Shown here piece by piece: positions 54,501 through 63,253 of a stretch of 64,000 nt of DNA. Source of the DNA: Pseudothioglobus sp964653365. GTDB lineage: Bacteria; Pseudomonadota; Gammaproteobacteria; PS1; Pseudothioglobaceae. The first letter of the stretch is position 1; each line of letters begins with the position of its first letter. The notes beneath the pieces are model-generated. The model had not been told where the DNA came from and made no database searches. It was given only the letters and a program-made list of their open reading frames with translations. The translations under genes and the position numbers were made by a program. The stretch spans positions 12,020 to 76,019 of the forward strand of contig CAZZER010000003.1 of the NCBI GenBank assembly GCA_964653365.1, in the 5' to 3' direction.

Positions 54501-55610
54501 ATGAGTGCAATAAATTTTCCTAATATTGATCATGAAAATTTACCCAAATGGGAGGGTGATTTAGCGCCTCTTGAGTGTATAGAAATCATACAAGAGACAC
54601 ACAACGTCAAGAGCTTTCGCTTTAAGTCACAAAAAGACGCTTGGTTTCAGTTTCTACCGGGTCAGCACACAACCTTGTTTTTAAAGATTGATGGTGCAGA
54701 TGTGATGCGCACCTATACCATTGCCTCAAGCCCAACTCGGCCGCATACTATTACCATAACCTCAAAACGCATGGTTGGTGGTGTTGTGACCAATTGGATG
54801 CACGATTACTTAAAGGTGGGTGATTGTATCGATGCACTCAATATTGGTGGATCATTCAGTGTTGCCCTTGATAAGCCAAAGAAAAGGGTTTTATTTTTGT
54901 CTGGCGGTAGTGGTATTACCCCGATGTTGTCAATGACAAGATACTTTGTTGATTTGGCTATTGATGTTGATATTATTTTTGTCCACAACGCACAAACATC
55001 TGAAGATTTTATTGCTAAGTACGAGTTGGACTATTATGCGCATCATCAATCGAATTTTGATTTGCATTATGTGTGCGATCAGCCCGATAATGAATGGCAG
55101 GGTGAAAGCGGTTTTTTAAATTTAGAAATGCTACAACGTGTTGCCCCAGATTTTTGCGATAGAGAAGTTTATTGCTGTGGTCCGGAAGCATACATGGACA
55201 ATGTGCAGGAGTTGCTTAAGAGCGGTGGCTTTGATATGGGATGCTATCATCAAGAAAGCTTTGATATTGCCAGCTCGACGGCACAACAAAATATGGCAGC
55301 GCCCTTGGTAGAACAGCCAGAGGCTGAGGGATTTACGGGTGCAGTTGTAGAGTATAGTGTTACATTGAGTGAGACCGGACAAACCATTCCGTGCGACAGT
55401 GATAGCACTATTTTGGGTGCAATCCAGAAGCAGGGTATCGGTGTTCCTTTTGCGTGCTCAATGGGCATGTGCGGCACCTGCAGGGTGAAAATGACCCAAG
55501 GCAGTGTCGATATGGATGCACAAGGTGGACTATTGAAATCCCACGAAGAAGAGGGCTATATTCTGACTTGTTGTTCACTACCGAAAAGTGATGTTGTACT
55601 TGATTTATAG
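54501..55610 (+). CDS. gbcB: GbcB-like ferredoxin-NAD(P)H reductase (hybrid FAD/2Fe-2S)
   Basis: With ATG 54501 the protein is 369 aa. The FAD domain has MRTYTIASSP and the NAD domain GGSGITPMLSM and YCCGPEAYMDNV. A plant-type 2Fe-2S ferredoxin is C-terminal: CSMGMCGTCRVKM with a last Cys in ILTCCSLP. This is the architecture of GbcB, which passes NADH electrons to the Rieske oxygenase GbcA that demethylates glycine betaine to dimethylglycine. No Rieske oxygenase gene occurs anywhere in the window, so the partner must lie elsewhere. It stands 13 bp before soxB. Confidence 0.87.
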   Translation: MSAINFPNIDHENLPKWEGDLAPLECIEIIQETHNVKSFRFKSQKDAWFQFLPGQHTTLFLKIDGADVMRTYTIASSPTRPHTITITSKRMVGGVVTNWMHDYLKVGDCIDALNIGGSFSVALDKPKKRVLFLSGGSGITPMLSMTRYFVDLAIDVDIIFVHNAQTSEDFIAKYELDYYAHHQSNFDLHYVCDQPDNEWQGESGFLNLEMLQRVAPDFCDREVYCCGPEAYMDNVQELLKSGGFDMGCYHQESFDIASSTAQQNMAAPLVEQPEAEGFTGAVVEYSVTLSETGQTIPCDSDSTILGAIQKQGIGVPFACSMGMCGTCRVKMTQGSVDMDAQGGLLKSHEEEGYILTCCSLPKSDVVLDL

Positions 55611-55622
55611 AAAGAGATAATT

Positions 55623-56873
55623 ATGCAAAAAAAATATTCTTGGTATTCGTTATTAAAAGCAGGCCTAAGTGGCCAAGACTGGGATCAGGCGATTCCACTG
55701 GTTGAGCCTAAGTCGAAATATGACGTCATTATTGTGGGTGGCGGTGGTCACGGCTTGGCGACTGCTTATTATTTAGCAAAAGAATGTGGCATCACTAATG
55801 TTGCCGTCGTTGAGAAAGGTTATATTGGTGGTGGTAACACAGCTAGAAATACAACCATTATCCGCTCTAATTATTTAAGAGACGAAGCCTCAAGCCTATA
55901 TGAGCATGCAATGCAGCTATGGGAAGGTATTAGTGAAGACTTAAACTTTAACGTCATGTTTTCTCAACGTGGTGTTTACAACCTGGGCCACACATTGCAG
56001 GATATGCGTGATATCGAGCGCCGCGTGAACGCCAATGTACTCAACGGCGTTGATGCTCAAGTAGTAACTGCAAAAGAAATTAAGGAGCAAATTCCAATTA
56101 TTAACACCTCACAAAATGTACGGTACCCTATTATGGGCTCTTCGTACCAACCTCGTGGTGGTGTAGCAAGACACGATGGCGTTGCTTGGGGTTTTGCCAG
56201 GGCAGCGGCTATGCTTGGTGTTGATATCATCCAAGACTGTGAAGTCACTGGTATTGAGGTTGAAGAAGGCCGTGTTAAGGGTGTTAATACAACCCGTGGC
56301 GATATTATGGCAGATCGTATTGGTTGTGTAAGTGCTGGCCACTCTTCGGTATTGGCCAAAATGGCAGGGCTTAGATTGCCAATTGAAAGTCATCCTTTGC
56401 AAGCTTTTGTTTCAGAGGCTATGAAGCCAGTTTTGCATACGGTTGTGATGTCAAATGCGGTACATGGTTATGTTTCTCAAAGTGATAAGGGGGACTTGGT
56501 TATCGGTGCGGGCATCGATGGCTATAGCTCTTATGCCCAACGCGGCAGTGCACAAATTGTTGAGCATTGTGCAGCGGCTATTTTAGAACTGTTCCCAATA
56601 TTTTCCCGTGTTCGCATGAATCGTCAATGGGGTGGTATCGTTGATGTTTGCCCTGATGCCTGCCCAATTATTAGTCCAACGAAAGTTGGAGGCTTGTATT
56701 TTAACTGTGGATGGGGAACGGGTGGTTTTAAGGCAACTCCGGGTTCGGGCCATGTATTTGCTCATACGATTGCACAAGATAAACAGCATCCGTTGGCAGC
56801 TCCATTCCATTTAGACCGCTTCACCACTGGCGCACTCATTGATGAGCACGGCGCTGCTGGTGTGGCACATTGA
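55623..56873 (+). CDS. soxB: Sarcosine oxidase beta subunit
   Basis: The 416-aa FAD subunit of heterotetrameric sarcosine oxidase, of usual length. It has IIVGGGGHGLATAYYLAKE at residue 36 on and RNTTIIRSNYL near residue 75. His184 in VARHDGVAW is the expected covalent FMN site (His173 in the Corynebacterium enzyme). The complex oxidises sarcosine to glycine, giving 5,10-methylene-THF and hydrogen peroxide. It is the first of soxBDAG. Confidence 0.97.
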   Translation: MQKKYSWYSLLKAGLSGQDWDQAIPLVEPKSKYDVIIVGGGGHGLATAYYLAKECGITNVAVVEKGYIGGGNTARNTTIIRSNYLRDEASSLYEHAMQLWEGISEDLNFNVMFSQRGVYNLGHTLQDMRDIERRVNANVLNGVDAQVVTAKEIKEQIPIINTSQNVRYPIMGSSYQPRGGVARHDGVAWGFARAAAMLGVDIIQDCEVTGIEVEEGRVKGVNTTRGDIMADRIGCVSAGHSSVLAKMAGLRLPIESHPLQAFVSEAMKPVLHTVVMSNAVHGYVSQSDKGDLVIGAGIDGYSSYAQRGSAQIVEHCAAAILELFPIFSRVRMNRQWGGIVDVCPDACPIISPTKVGGLYFNCGWGTGGFKATPGSGHVFAHTIAQDKQHPLAAPFHLDRFTTGALIDEHGAAGVAH

Positions 56874-56888
56874 TAAGGATAGATAGCT

Positions 56889-57164
56889 ATGTTTTTGATT
56901 CATTGTCCGTATTGTAACGAAGAAAGAGAGCAGGGAGAGTTTTCGCCAGCAGGTGAAGCATTCATCGCACGCCCTGAAGCGCCTGAAGATATCTCTGATG
57001 AGGCTTGGGCTGATTATGTTTTTTACCGCACAAACCATAAAGGCGACCATTGGGAGCAATGGGTGCACAGCAACGGTTGTCGCAAGTACTTTATGGTTGA
57101 GCGCTCAACTATAAGTCATGAAATATTAAGGGTCGCTCCATTTGGCGCGGATATTAGCGAGTAA
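56889..57164 (+). CDS. soxD: Sarcosine oxidase delta subunit
   Basis: The 91-aa zinc subunit starts MFLIHCPYCNEERE, with ligands Cys6 and Cys9, and has the later pair His60 and Cys64 in WVHSNGCRKYF. This matches the known SoxD zinc site within one residue. Length and position between soxB and soxA are standard. It has a structural role in the heterotetramer. Confidence 0.96.
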   Translation: MFLIHCPYCNEEREQGEFSPAGEAFIARPEAPEDISDEAWADYVFYRTNHKGDHWEQWVHSNGCRKYFMVERSTISHEILRVAPFGADISE

Positions 57165-57169
57165 GTATT

Positions 57170-60100
57170 ATGAGAATTGAACACCAATCCAATCAACAAA
57201 TTGATCGCTCAAAGTCGCTCACTTTTATTTTTAACGATAAAAAGTACCATGGCTTTGAGGGCGATACATTAGCCTCGGCTTTAATTGCAAGTGACAGCTT
57301 GTTATTTGCCAGAAGTTTTAAATATGGGCGCAAACGTGGTCTTATGGCGGCAGGCGTTGAAGAGCCTAATGCCTTAGTATCTTTAGAAATTGGTGGGCGC
57401 TACACGCCCAATTTAAAAGCAACTGAAATTCCACTTTATGACGGCCTTAGTGCTAAAAGCTCAACCAATCCGAATAGCTTCGATTTGCGTGCTTTTATCA
57501 AGCCTCTTCATCGCTTTATGCCAGCTGGTTTTTATTACAAAACCTTTATCAAGCAGGCGGTTTGGGCAAAAGTAGAAGACAGTTTGCGTTCGCTTTCTGG
57601 GTTCTCTGAGGCGCCAACAGAAGAAGATGTCGATGTTTATGATCATGTGCATCATCACGCCGAAGTGCTTATTATCGGTGGCGGCGCAGCAGGTATGTCG
57701 GCTGCATTAGAAGTGCTTAATAATTCAACAAATGAGCGCGTTATTCTAGTGGATGAGCGCGCAAAATTGGGGGGTGAGTTATTCAATGAATTCTCATCAG
57801 ATGAGTCTGCATCTAAGTGGCATGAAGAGAGTGTCGCCGATTTGTGCGGTTTTGCGAAAGAGCAGAGTGATCGCTTTACGATGCTCACACGATCAGCGGC
57901 CTACGCATGGCACGATCAAAATTATGTAGAAGTGCTAGAAACTCATGCTACGGGCGAAAACTTATCTTCAACAGAAGGCAACCAACCAAGAAAGACTCTT
58001 CACAAGATTCGCGCCAAAGAAGTAATCCTAGCGACAGGTGCTCATGAACGTCCAATGCTTTTTGAAGCAAACGACTTGACCAATATTATGCTTAGTCAGT
58101 CGGTTAGAAGATATCTTAATGAATATGGTGTAGTGTCTGGCAAGAAGGTTGTGGTTTATGGCAATAATGACAGCATCTATCAAACCGCGCATGACCTGCA
58201 AAATAGTAATATTGCCTGTACTGTAGTCGATGTACGCTCTGCTGATGCAGCAAATCCTGTTGCAGAGAAGGCGAAACAAGGTGGCATAAAGGTTATGCAG
58301 GGCTATGCTGTGGTTAAGGCACATGGTTCAAATGGTATTGAAAGCATTGATGTTGCCCTTGCGACTCATCAAGGTGATAGTTGGGAGGTGATCGGCGATA
58401 GTGAGTCACTCAGTTGTGATTTGTTGGCAACATCGGGCGGTTTTAATCCAGTTGTTCACTTGGATTGTCATACAGGTGCAAAAGCAGCTTTCGACGATGT
58501 TTCGCAGGCGTTTTTGCCACAAAAAGATCGTGCAAATCGTCAAACTTGTGGTGCGGTTCGTGGCATTGGTGCTTGGCAAGATGCTAGTATTGATGGAAAG
58601 AATAAAGCACAACTAACTTTGCAATCCTTGGCTGTTGTGAGTCAGGCAAGCAATACGGATTTGAGTGATAATTCCGCAAACTATTTTAATGTTTCTGAGT
58701 TTTTCACACCCAAAGCTATTATCGACCGTCCAAAAGTTTTTCTTGACTTGCAGAACGATGTCACCACACTGGATGTTGCGCTGTCAGTCAGAGAAGGTTA
58801 TCGCTCCATTGAGCACATCAAGCGTTATACGGCAATGGGTTTTGGTACTGATCAAGGTAAAACAGGCAACATTAACGGTATTGCAGTGGCAGCAGAGATT
58901 CTTGGTAAATCAATGGCAGAGGTTGGTACAACCACCTTCCGTCCGGCCTATACAGGGGTTGATTTTGGTGCTTTGGCAGGTCGTGAGAATGGTGGACTAT
59001 TTGATCCGCAGCGCTTTACAACAATCCACGACTCTCATGTCGCCAAAGGCGCAGAGTTTGAGGTTGTTGGCCAGTGGTATCGTCCTTGGTATTATCCAAA
59101 AGCGGGCGAAAATATGCACCAAGCAGTGCATAGAGAGTGCTTGGCTGCTCGAACATCTCTGGGCATGATGGACGCTTCAACACTTGGAAAGATTGATGTT
59201 CAAGGGCCTGATGCTAGGGAGTTTTTATCGAGAGTCTACACCAACGCATGGATGAAGCTTGCACCAGGTAGCTGTCGTTATGGCCTTATGTGTAATGAAA
59301 AAGGCATGATAATTGACGATGGTGTGTCTACATGTATCAGCGATAATCACTTTATTATGACGACCACAACGGGTGGTGCAGCGAGCGTTTACGCTACTCT
59401 AGAAATGTGGTTGCAAACAGAGTGGAGTCATTTGGATGTGCATCTCAATAGTGTCACCGATCATTACTCTACTGTGGCTGTAGTCGGGCCTAATGCTCGT
59501 AATTTGATGAAGCTACTCTGTCAAGATGTTGATTTTGATCGTGAAAATTTCAAGTTTATGCAATGGCGAGAAGGTACAGTTTGTGGCGTGAAAGCGCGCA
59601 TTATGCGCATCAGCTTCTCGGGCGAGCTTGCCTATGAGATCAATGTAGAGGCCAATTATGGCCGCTATATTTGGGATCAGGTGGCAACAGTGGGTGAAAA
59701 GTGGAATATCACACCTTACGGCACCGAGTCGATGCATGTGCTTCGTGCAGAAAAAGGTTATATCATTGTTGGGCAAGATACCGATGGCTCAATGACGCCT
59801 GCAGATGTAAATATGAATTGGATCGTGGCAAAGAATAAACCATTTTCATTTATTGGCCAGCGTTCGTTTTCTATTGCAGCGCTTGCTGGTGAGAATCGCC
59901 TACAGCTAGTTGGTTTACTTACTAAAGATGCTGCGGTGGTCCTGCCAGAAGGCGCACATATTGTTGATAACAAAGGAAAATCAATCGGCTACGTAACTTC
60001 GAGCTACTTTAGCCCAATTATGGGTAGATCGATTGCGATGGCTCAAATGCAAGGCGGGTTGAGTAAGATTGGTGAAACGACAATAGTTAAAATTGTTCAA

Positions 60101-60190
60101 GAAAAACAAGGGCTCAAAGAAATACCTTGTGAAGTATCGGGCAGTGTTTTTTATGATATTAACGGTGAAAAGGTAGATGGCAATGACTAA
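57170..60190 (+). CDS. soxA: Sarcosine oxidase alpha subunit
   Basis: The 1006-aa subunit has three parts. There is an N-terminal ferredoxin-like region (residues about 15-100, with SFKYGRKRGLMAAGVEEPNA), then an NAD-binding region with VLIIGGGAAGMSAALEV near residue 165, and a C-terminal folate-binding GcvT-like domain from about residue 620 (SLGMMDASTLGKIDVQGPDA). The GcvT part converts the iminium product to 5,10-methylene-THF. Starts 5 bp after soxD and overlaps soxG. Confidence 0.97.
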   Translation: MRIEHQSNQQIDRSKSLTFIFNDKKYHGFEGDTLASALIASDSLLFARSFKYGRKRGLMAAGVEEPNALVSLEIGGRYTPNLKATEIPLYDGLSAKSSTNPNSFDLRAFIKPLHRFMPAGFYYKTFIKQAVWAKVEDSLRSLSGFSEAPTEEDVDVYDHVHHHAEVLIIGGGAAGMSAALEVLNNSTNERVILVDERAKLGGELFNEFSSDESASKWHEESVADLCGFAKEQSDRFTMLTRSAAYAWHDQNYVEVLETHATGENLSSTEGNQPRKTLHKIRAKEVILATGAHERPMLFEANDLTNIMLSQSVRRYLNEYGVVSGKKVVVYGNNDSIYQTAHDLQNSNIACTVVDVRSADAANPVAEKAKQGGIKVMQGYAVVKAHGSNGIESIDVALATHQGDSWEVIGDSESLSCDLLATSGGFNPVVHLDCHTGAKAAFDDVSQAFLPQKDRANRQTCGAVRGIGAWQDASIDGKNKAQLTLQSLAVVSQASNTDLSDNSANYFNVSEFFTPKAIIDRPKVFLDLQNDVTTLDVALSVREGYRSIEHIKRYTAMGFGTDQGKTGNINGIAVAAEILGKSMAEVGTTTFRPAYTGVDFGALAGRENGGLFDPQRFTTIHDSHVAKGAEFEVVGQWYRPWYYPKAGENMHQAVHRECLAARTSLGMMDASTLGKIDVQGPDAREFLSRVYTNAWMKLAPGSCRYGLMCNEKGMIIDDGVSTCISDNHFIMTTTTGGAASVYATLEMWLQTEWSHLDVHLNSVTDHYSTVAVVGPNARNLMKLLCQDVDFDRENFKFMQWREGTVCGVKARIMRISFSGELAYEINVEANYGRYIWDQVATVGEKWNITPYGTESMHVLRAEKGYIIVGQDTDGSMTPADVNMNWIVAKNKPFSFIGQRSFSIAALAGENRLQLVGLLTKDAAVVLPEGAHIVDNKGKSIGYVTSSYFSPIMGRSIAMAQMQGGLSKIGETTIVKIVQEKQGLKEIPCEVSGSVFYDINGEKVDGND

Positions 60191-60770
60191 TTTAACAACA
60201 AACTTCAAGCCGATTTTTGCCTCAACATTCGAGTCTATGACTGATGACGAGGGTTATTTAATCAATCAAGAAAATCTATCTTGCCTTGAGATTTGTGACA
60301 AGGCGATTGTTATTTTGCGCGCCTCTAAAGATCTTGAGCAAACCAAAAAAGTTGCTAAAAAAATATGGGGATTCGACCTACCTGAAGCACTAAATATTAA
60401 CGAAGGCGATGAAGGTATTCAGTGTTTTTGGATCAGCCCTGACGAGTATTGGGTTGTTTATTCTCAATTCCATAGAGAAGCGCTAGAGGATAAGCAATCT
60501 GATTTACCAGCCGATATGTCGTTAGTTGACAATAGCGCTGCTTACGGTACCCTGCACTTCACAGGCAGTGACGTGCACAAACTCTTGTCACGCTGGATGG
60601 GTTATGATTTAAGCGCTAAGCTCAGCGTTGGCAAAGTAGTTTCAACCACCTTAGGCCAGGCGCCGGTGATTGTTTACCGTGAAACAGAGAATGAATTAAT
60701 GATGTTGGTCAGACACTCATTTTCTCATTACATTGCTGGGCTTCTAACAGACAGCGCTAAACGACTTTAA
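60183..60770 (+). CDS. soxG: Sarcosine oxidase gamma subunit
   Basis: The 195-aa product resembles SoxG, with the weak GcvT-like fold seen in LEICDKAIVILRAS at residue about 35 and the CFWISPDEYWVVY segment (about 80). ATG 60183 is chosen over the ATG two codons earlier because the AAAAGG site lies 9 bp upstream. It overlaps soxA by 8 bp. This subunit completes the heterotetramer and is the least conserved of the four. Confidence 0.92.
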   Translation: MTNLTTNFKPIFASTFESMTDDEGYLINQENLSCLEICDKAIVILRASKDLEQTKKVAKKIWGFDLPEALNINEGDEGIQCFWISPDEYWVVYSQFHREALEDKQSDLPADMSLVDNSAAYGTLHFTGSDVHKLLSRWMGYDLSAKLSVGKVVSTTLGQAPVIVYRETENELMMLVRHSFSHYIAGLLTDSAKRL

Positions 60771-60794
60771 CTGAAATTCAGTTATCATAAAGAC

Positions 60795-61385
60795 ATGATG
60801 GACAAAGTCAGCTTTACTAAAATGGAAGACGGCACAGCTGCAGAATATGATTTTCTTGATGGTTTGGAAGATCAATACAAGGCAGCATTGCCAGCTAGGC
60901 TGACCGAAGCGCTTCGTGCGACGGAAACAAGTCTTTCGGGTTATCAAGTTTCCCGCTTAGATCACAGCTTACAAGGGGCAACAAGAGCGCACCGTGCAGG
61001 TGAAGAGCTTGAGATGGTTATGGCAGTTCTTTTCCATGATATTGGCGATGAACTTGCAGTGTATTCTCATTCTGAAATGGCCGCGGCCATTTTGCGCCCA
61101 TTTGTATCCGAAAAAATCTATTGGATTATCAAGCATCACGGTGTTTTTCAGATGTATTACTATGCTCATCATTGTGGTGGTGACCGTAATGCTCGTGACA
61201 TGTTTAGCGATAGCCCTTATTACGATGAGGCTATTCGTTTTTGTCATGAATACGATCAAAATTGCTTTGATCCAGACTACGATTCCGAGCCACTAGAATT
61301 TTTTGTGCCAATGATTAATCAGTTTTTCTCATCGCCCAGAGCGGATGACGCTGAAGCAATAGCAAGGTACGGAAAAAAATCTTAG
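60795..61385 (+). CDS. HD-domain protein, PhnZ/MIOX-like diiron oxygenase candidate
   Basis: The 196-aa protein has the six-residue diiron set of mixed-valent HD oxygenases: His57 (RLDHSLQ), His81-Asp82 (LFHDIG), His92, His115 (IKHHGVF) and Asp154 (EYDQNC). Segment DHSLQGATRAHRAG...EMVMAVLFHDIGDE strongly resembles PhnZ, with the first His-to-HD spacing (24) identical. PhnZ and TmpB cleave C-P bonds of hydroxyphosphonates oxidatively; MIOX cleaves inositol. A TmpB-like role releasing glycine betaine would fit, but no phosphonate genes are near. It is 24 bp after soxG. The oxygenase reading is inference; a phosphohydrolase is an alternative. Confidence 0.78.
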   Translation: MMDKVSFTKMEDGTAAEYDFLDGLEDQYKAALPARLTEALRATETSLSGYQVSRLDHSLQGATRAHRAGEELEMVMAVLFHDIGDELAVYSHSEMAAAILRPFVSEKIYWIIKHHGVFQMYYYAHHCGGDRNARDMFSDSPYYDEAIRFCHEYDQNCFDPDYDSEPLEFFVPMINQFFSSPRADDAEAIARYGKKS

Positions 61386-61453
61386 TCTAAGATAGCACCA
61401 AGACCATATTGGTGATTTTGAATCACTGATTTAAGCTGTCGTTTTAATGTCCT

Positions 61454-61464
61454 TATGGTAAGAT
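61454..61464 (+). promoter_or_regulatory. Extended -10 element upstream of dsbB
   Basis: TATGGTAAGAT contains TGG plus TAAGAT, an extended -10 form. An identical 11-mer lies upstream of cfa at 62060. The -35 region is poor. It lies within the 116-bp gap after the HD gene and suggests that dsbB has its own promoter. Confidence 0.4.
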
Positions 61465-61501
61465 GAGCCACTCATAATTTCACCAAGTTTGGAGCGACCC
61501 T

Positions 61502-62017
61502 TTGAGTGTTATTTTTAGCAAGTTTCCAGTGCGTCAAATCCATTTACTGATTTTTATTGCCACCGGTGCCCTCATTGGCTATGCTGCCTATAGTATGAAA
61601 ATACTGGGCTTAGAGCCTTGCCCGCTTTGCATCACCCAGCAGTTTTTTTATTGTGCTATTGGTATCAACGCTTTTAGCGCTTTTCTGCACAACCCACAGG
61701 CTAAAATTTATCGAATTTATTCGAGCATTATTTTTATTGCCTCCGCTATTGGCGCCTGGATAGCAGGGCGCCAAGTGTGGTTGCAAAACCTTCCAGAGGA
61801 TGAAGTGCCTCTTTGTGGCCCGCCATTAGAATACATTTTAGAAGTCTTTCCATTTGGTGATTTGCTCAATGCTTTGTTTATGGGTGATGGTAATTGTGCT
61901 GAGATACCATGGACTTTCTTAGGATTTAGCATGGCTGCCTGGTCTTTGCTATGGTTTATTATCTTCTTGTTACTAAGCCTTATGGTCATACTGAGGTCTA
62001 ATTCTATTTACCGCTAA
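61502..62017 (+). CDS. dsbB: Disulfide bond formation protein DsbB
   Basis: The 171-aa inner-membrane protein has four hydrophobic segments and the two redox pairs of DsbB: CPLC near residue 39, and Cys104 with Cys131 in the second periplasmic loop (VPLCGPPLEY, DGNCAEIPW). It reoxidises DsbA and passes electrons to quinone. It starts at TTG 61502, the only in-frame start near the GGAG at 61491-61494, 7 bp upstream; the N-terminus MSVIFSKFPVRQ fits. DsbA is not in the window. Confidence 0.93.
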   Translation: MSVIFSKFPVRQIHLLIFIATGALIGYAAYSMKILGLEPCPLCITQQFFYCAIGINAFSAFLHNPQAKIYRIYSSIIFIASAIGAWIAGRQVWLQNLPEDEVPLCGPPLEYILEVFPFGDLLNALFMGDGNCAEIPWTFLGFSMAAWSLLWFIIFLLLSLMVILRSNSIYR

Positions 62018-62059
62018 GCGCCGACAATTGGCTTTGACTCTTTCCAATAAAAATATTTC

Positions 62060-62070
62060 TATGGTAAGAT
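62060..62070 (+). promoter_or_regulatory. Extended -10 element upstream of cfa
   Basis: TATGGTAAGAT is identical to the element at 61454. TTCCAA at 62042-62047 is a possible -35, 17 bp before TAAGAT. The cfa start is 33 bp downstream. Confidence 0.4.
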
Positions 62071-62102
62071 TTGCGCTGATTCATTAATCAATCATTTAAT
62101 TT

Positions 62103-63236
62103 TTGGCAGATTTTAAAAAAACAGTGCAGGACTTAATCAGTTCTGTTGATGTGCAAATTAATGGCTCAAGGCCTTGGGATATTCAAATCCACAACGATGA
62201 TTTTTATTCTCGTTTGCTTAGCGGTGGCTCCTTAGCATTTGGCGAAAGCTATATGGATGGTTGGTGGGATTGTGAAGCCATGGACCAACTATTTGAGCGC
62301 CTTTTAAGCGCCAGAATAGATAAACAGATTAAAGCAATTGCACCATCTTTTTTACTGGTTGCATTTAGAGCTTATCTTTTAAATCCCCAAAGCATCAAAA
62401 GAGCCTTTATGGTGGGTGAAAAACACTACGATATTGGCAACGATCTTTTCTCTTTAATGCTGGATAAGGGCATGAATTACTCTTGCGGCTATTGGAAAGA
62501 CGCTAAAGATTTAGACCAGGCGCAGGCTCATAAGCTGGATTTAATTTGCCGGAAAATGCATTTAGAGCCGGGCATGAGCGTGCTTGAAATTGGCTGTGGC
62601 TGGGGTGGTTTTGCAAAATATGCGGCTGAGAATTACGGCGTTAGTGTCCACGGAGTTACGATTTCCAAAGAGCAAATGCAATATGCTGAAGAGGTTTGCC
62701 AAGGTCTAGATGTCACTTTTGAACTCAAGGATTATCGAGAGCTCAATACCCAGTACGATCGCATTGTCTCGATTGGTATGTTTGAGCATGTGGGCTATAA
62801 AAATTACCGAAAGTATATGCAGGTGGCGAATCGATGTCTCAAGGATGACGGTTTATTTTTGCTTCATACTATTGGCAGAAATAATTCTGACCGCACAACC
62901 GAACCTTGGATTAATAAGTACATTTTCCCAAATGGTATGACCCCTTCAGTGCAACAGATTGGTAAAGCAGTTGAGGGTCTTTTTGTCGTGGAGGATTGGC
63001 ATAACTTTGGCCAAGATTACGACACCACTTTAATGGCGTGGCATGATAATTGTCAAAAAAGTTGGTCTCAATTAGGTGATTCTTACGACGAACGCTTTCA
63101 GCGTATGTGGCGTTATTATTTGTTAATATGTGCGGGCAGTTTTCGTGCAAGACGCAACCAATTGTGGCAGTTGGTTTTATCCAAAAAAGGTATTCAAGGT
63201 GGCTATAACTATAAAAACAATCCCAGATTTGAATAA
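62103..63236 (+). CDS. cfa: Cyclopropane-fatty-acyl-phospholipid synthase
   Basis: The 377-aa protein aligns with E. coli Cfa (382 aa) over its length. The N-terminal domain includes GGSLAFGESYMDGWWDCEAMD. The SAM site has LEIGCGWGGFAKYA near residue 160 and the C-terminal ADYDTTLMAW-like segment (GQDYDTTLMAWHD) is present. It adds a methylene from S-adenosylmethionine to membrane lipid double bonds. The start is TTG 62103; no in-frame ATG fits, and the N-terminus MADFKKTVQDLISSVDVQI matches the family. Confidence 0.95.
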   Translation: MADFKKTVQDLISSVDVQINGSRPWDIQIHNDDFYSRLLSGGSLAFGESYMDGWWDCEAMDQLFERLLSARIDKQIKAIAPSFLLVAFRAYLLNPQSIKRAFMVGEKHYDIGNDLFSLMLDKGMNYSCGYWKDAKDLDQAQAHKLDLICRKMHLEPGMSVLEIGCGWGGFAKYAAENYGVSVHGVTISKEQMQYAEEVCQGLDVTFELKDYRELNTQYDRIVSIGMFEHVGYKNYRKYMQVANRCLKDDGLFLLHTIGRNNSDRTTEPWINKYIFPNGMTPSVQQIGKAVEGLFVVEDWHNFGQDYDTTLMAWHDNCQKSWSQLGDSYDERFQRMWRYYLLICAGSFRARRNQLWQLVLSKKGIQGGYNYKNNPRFE

Positions 63237-63253
63237 CTAATTAATGAAACATT

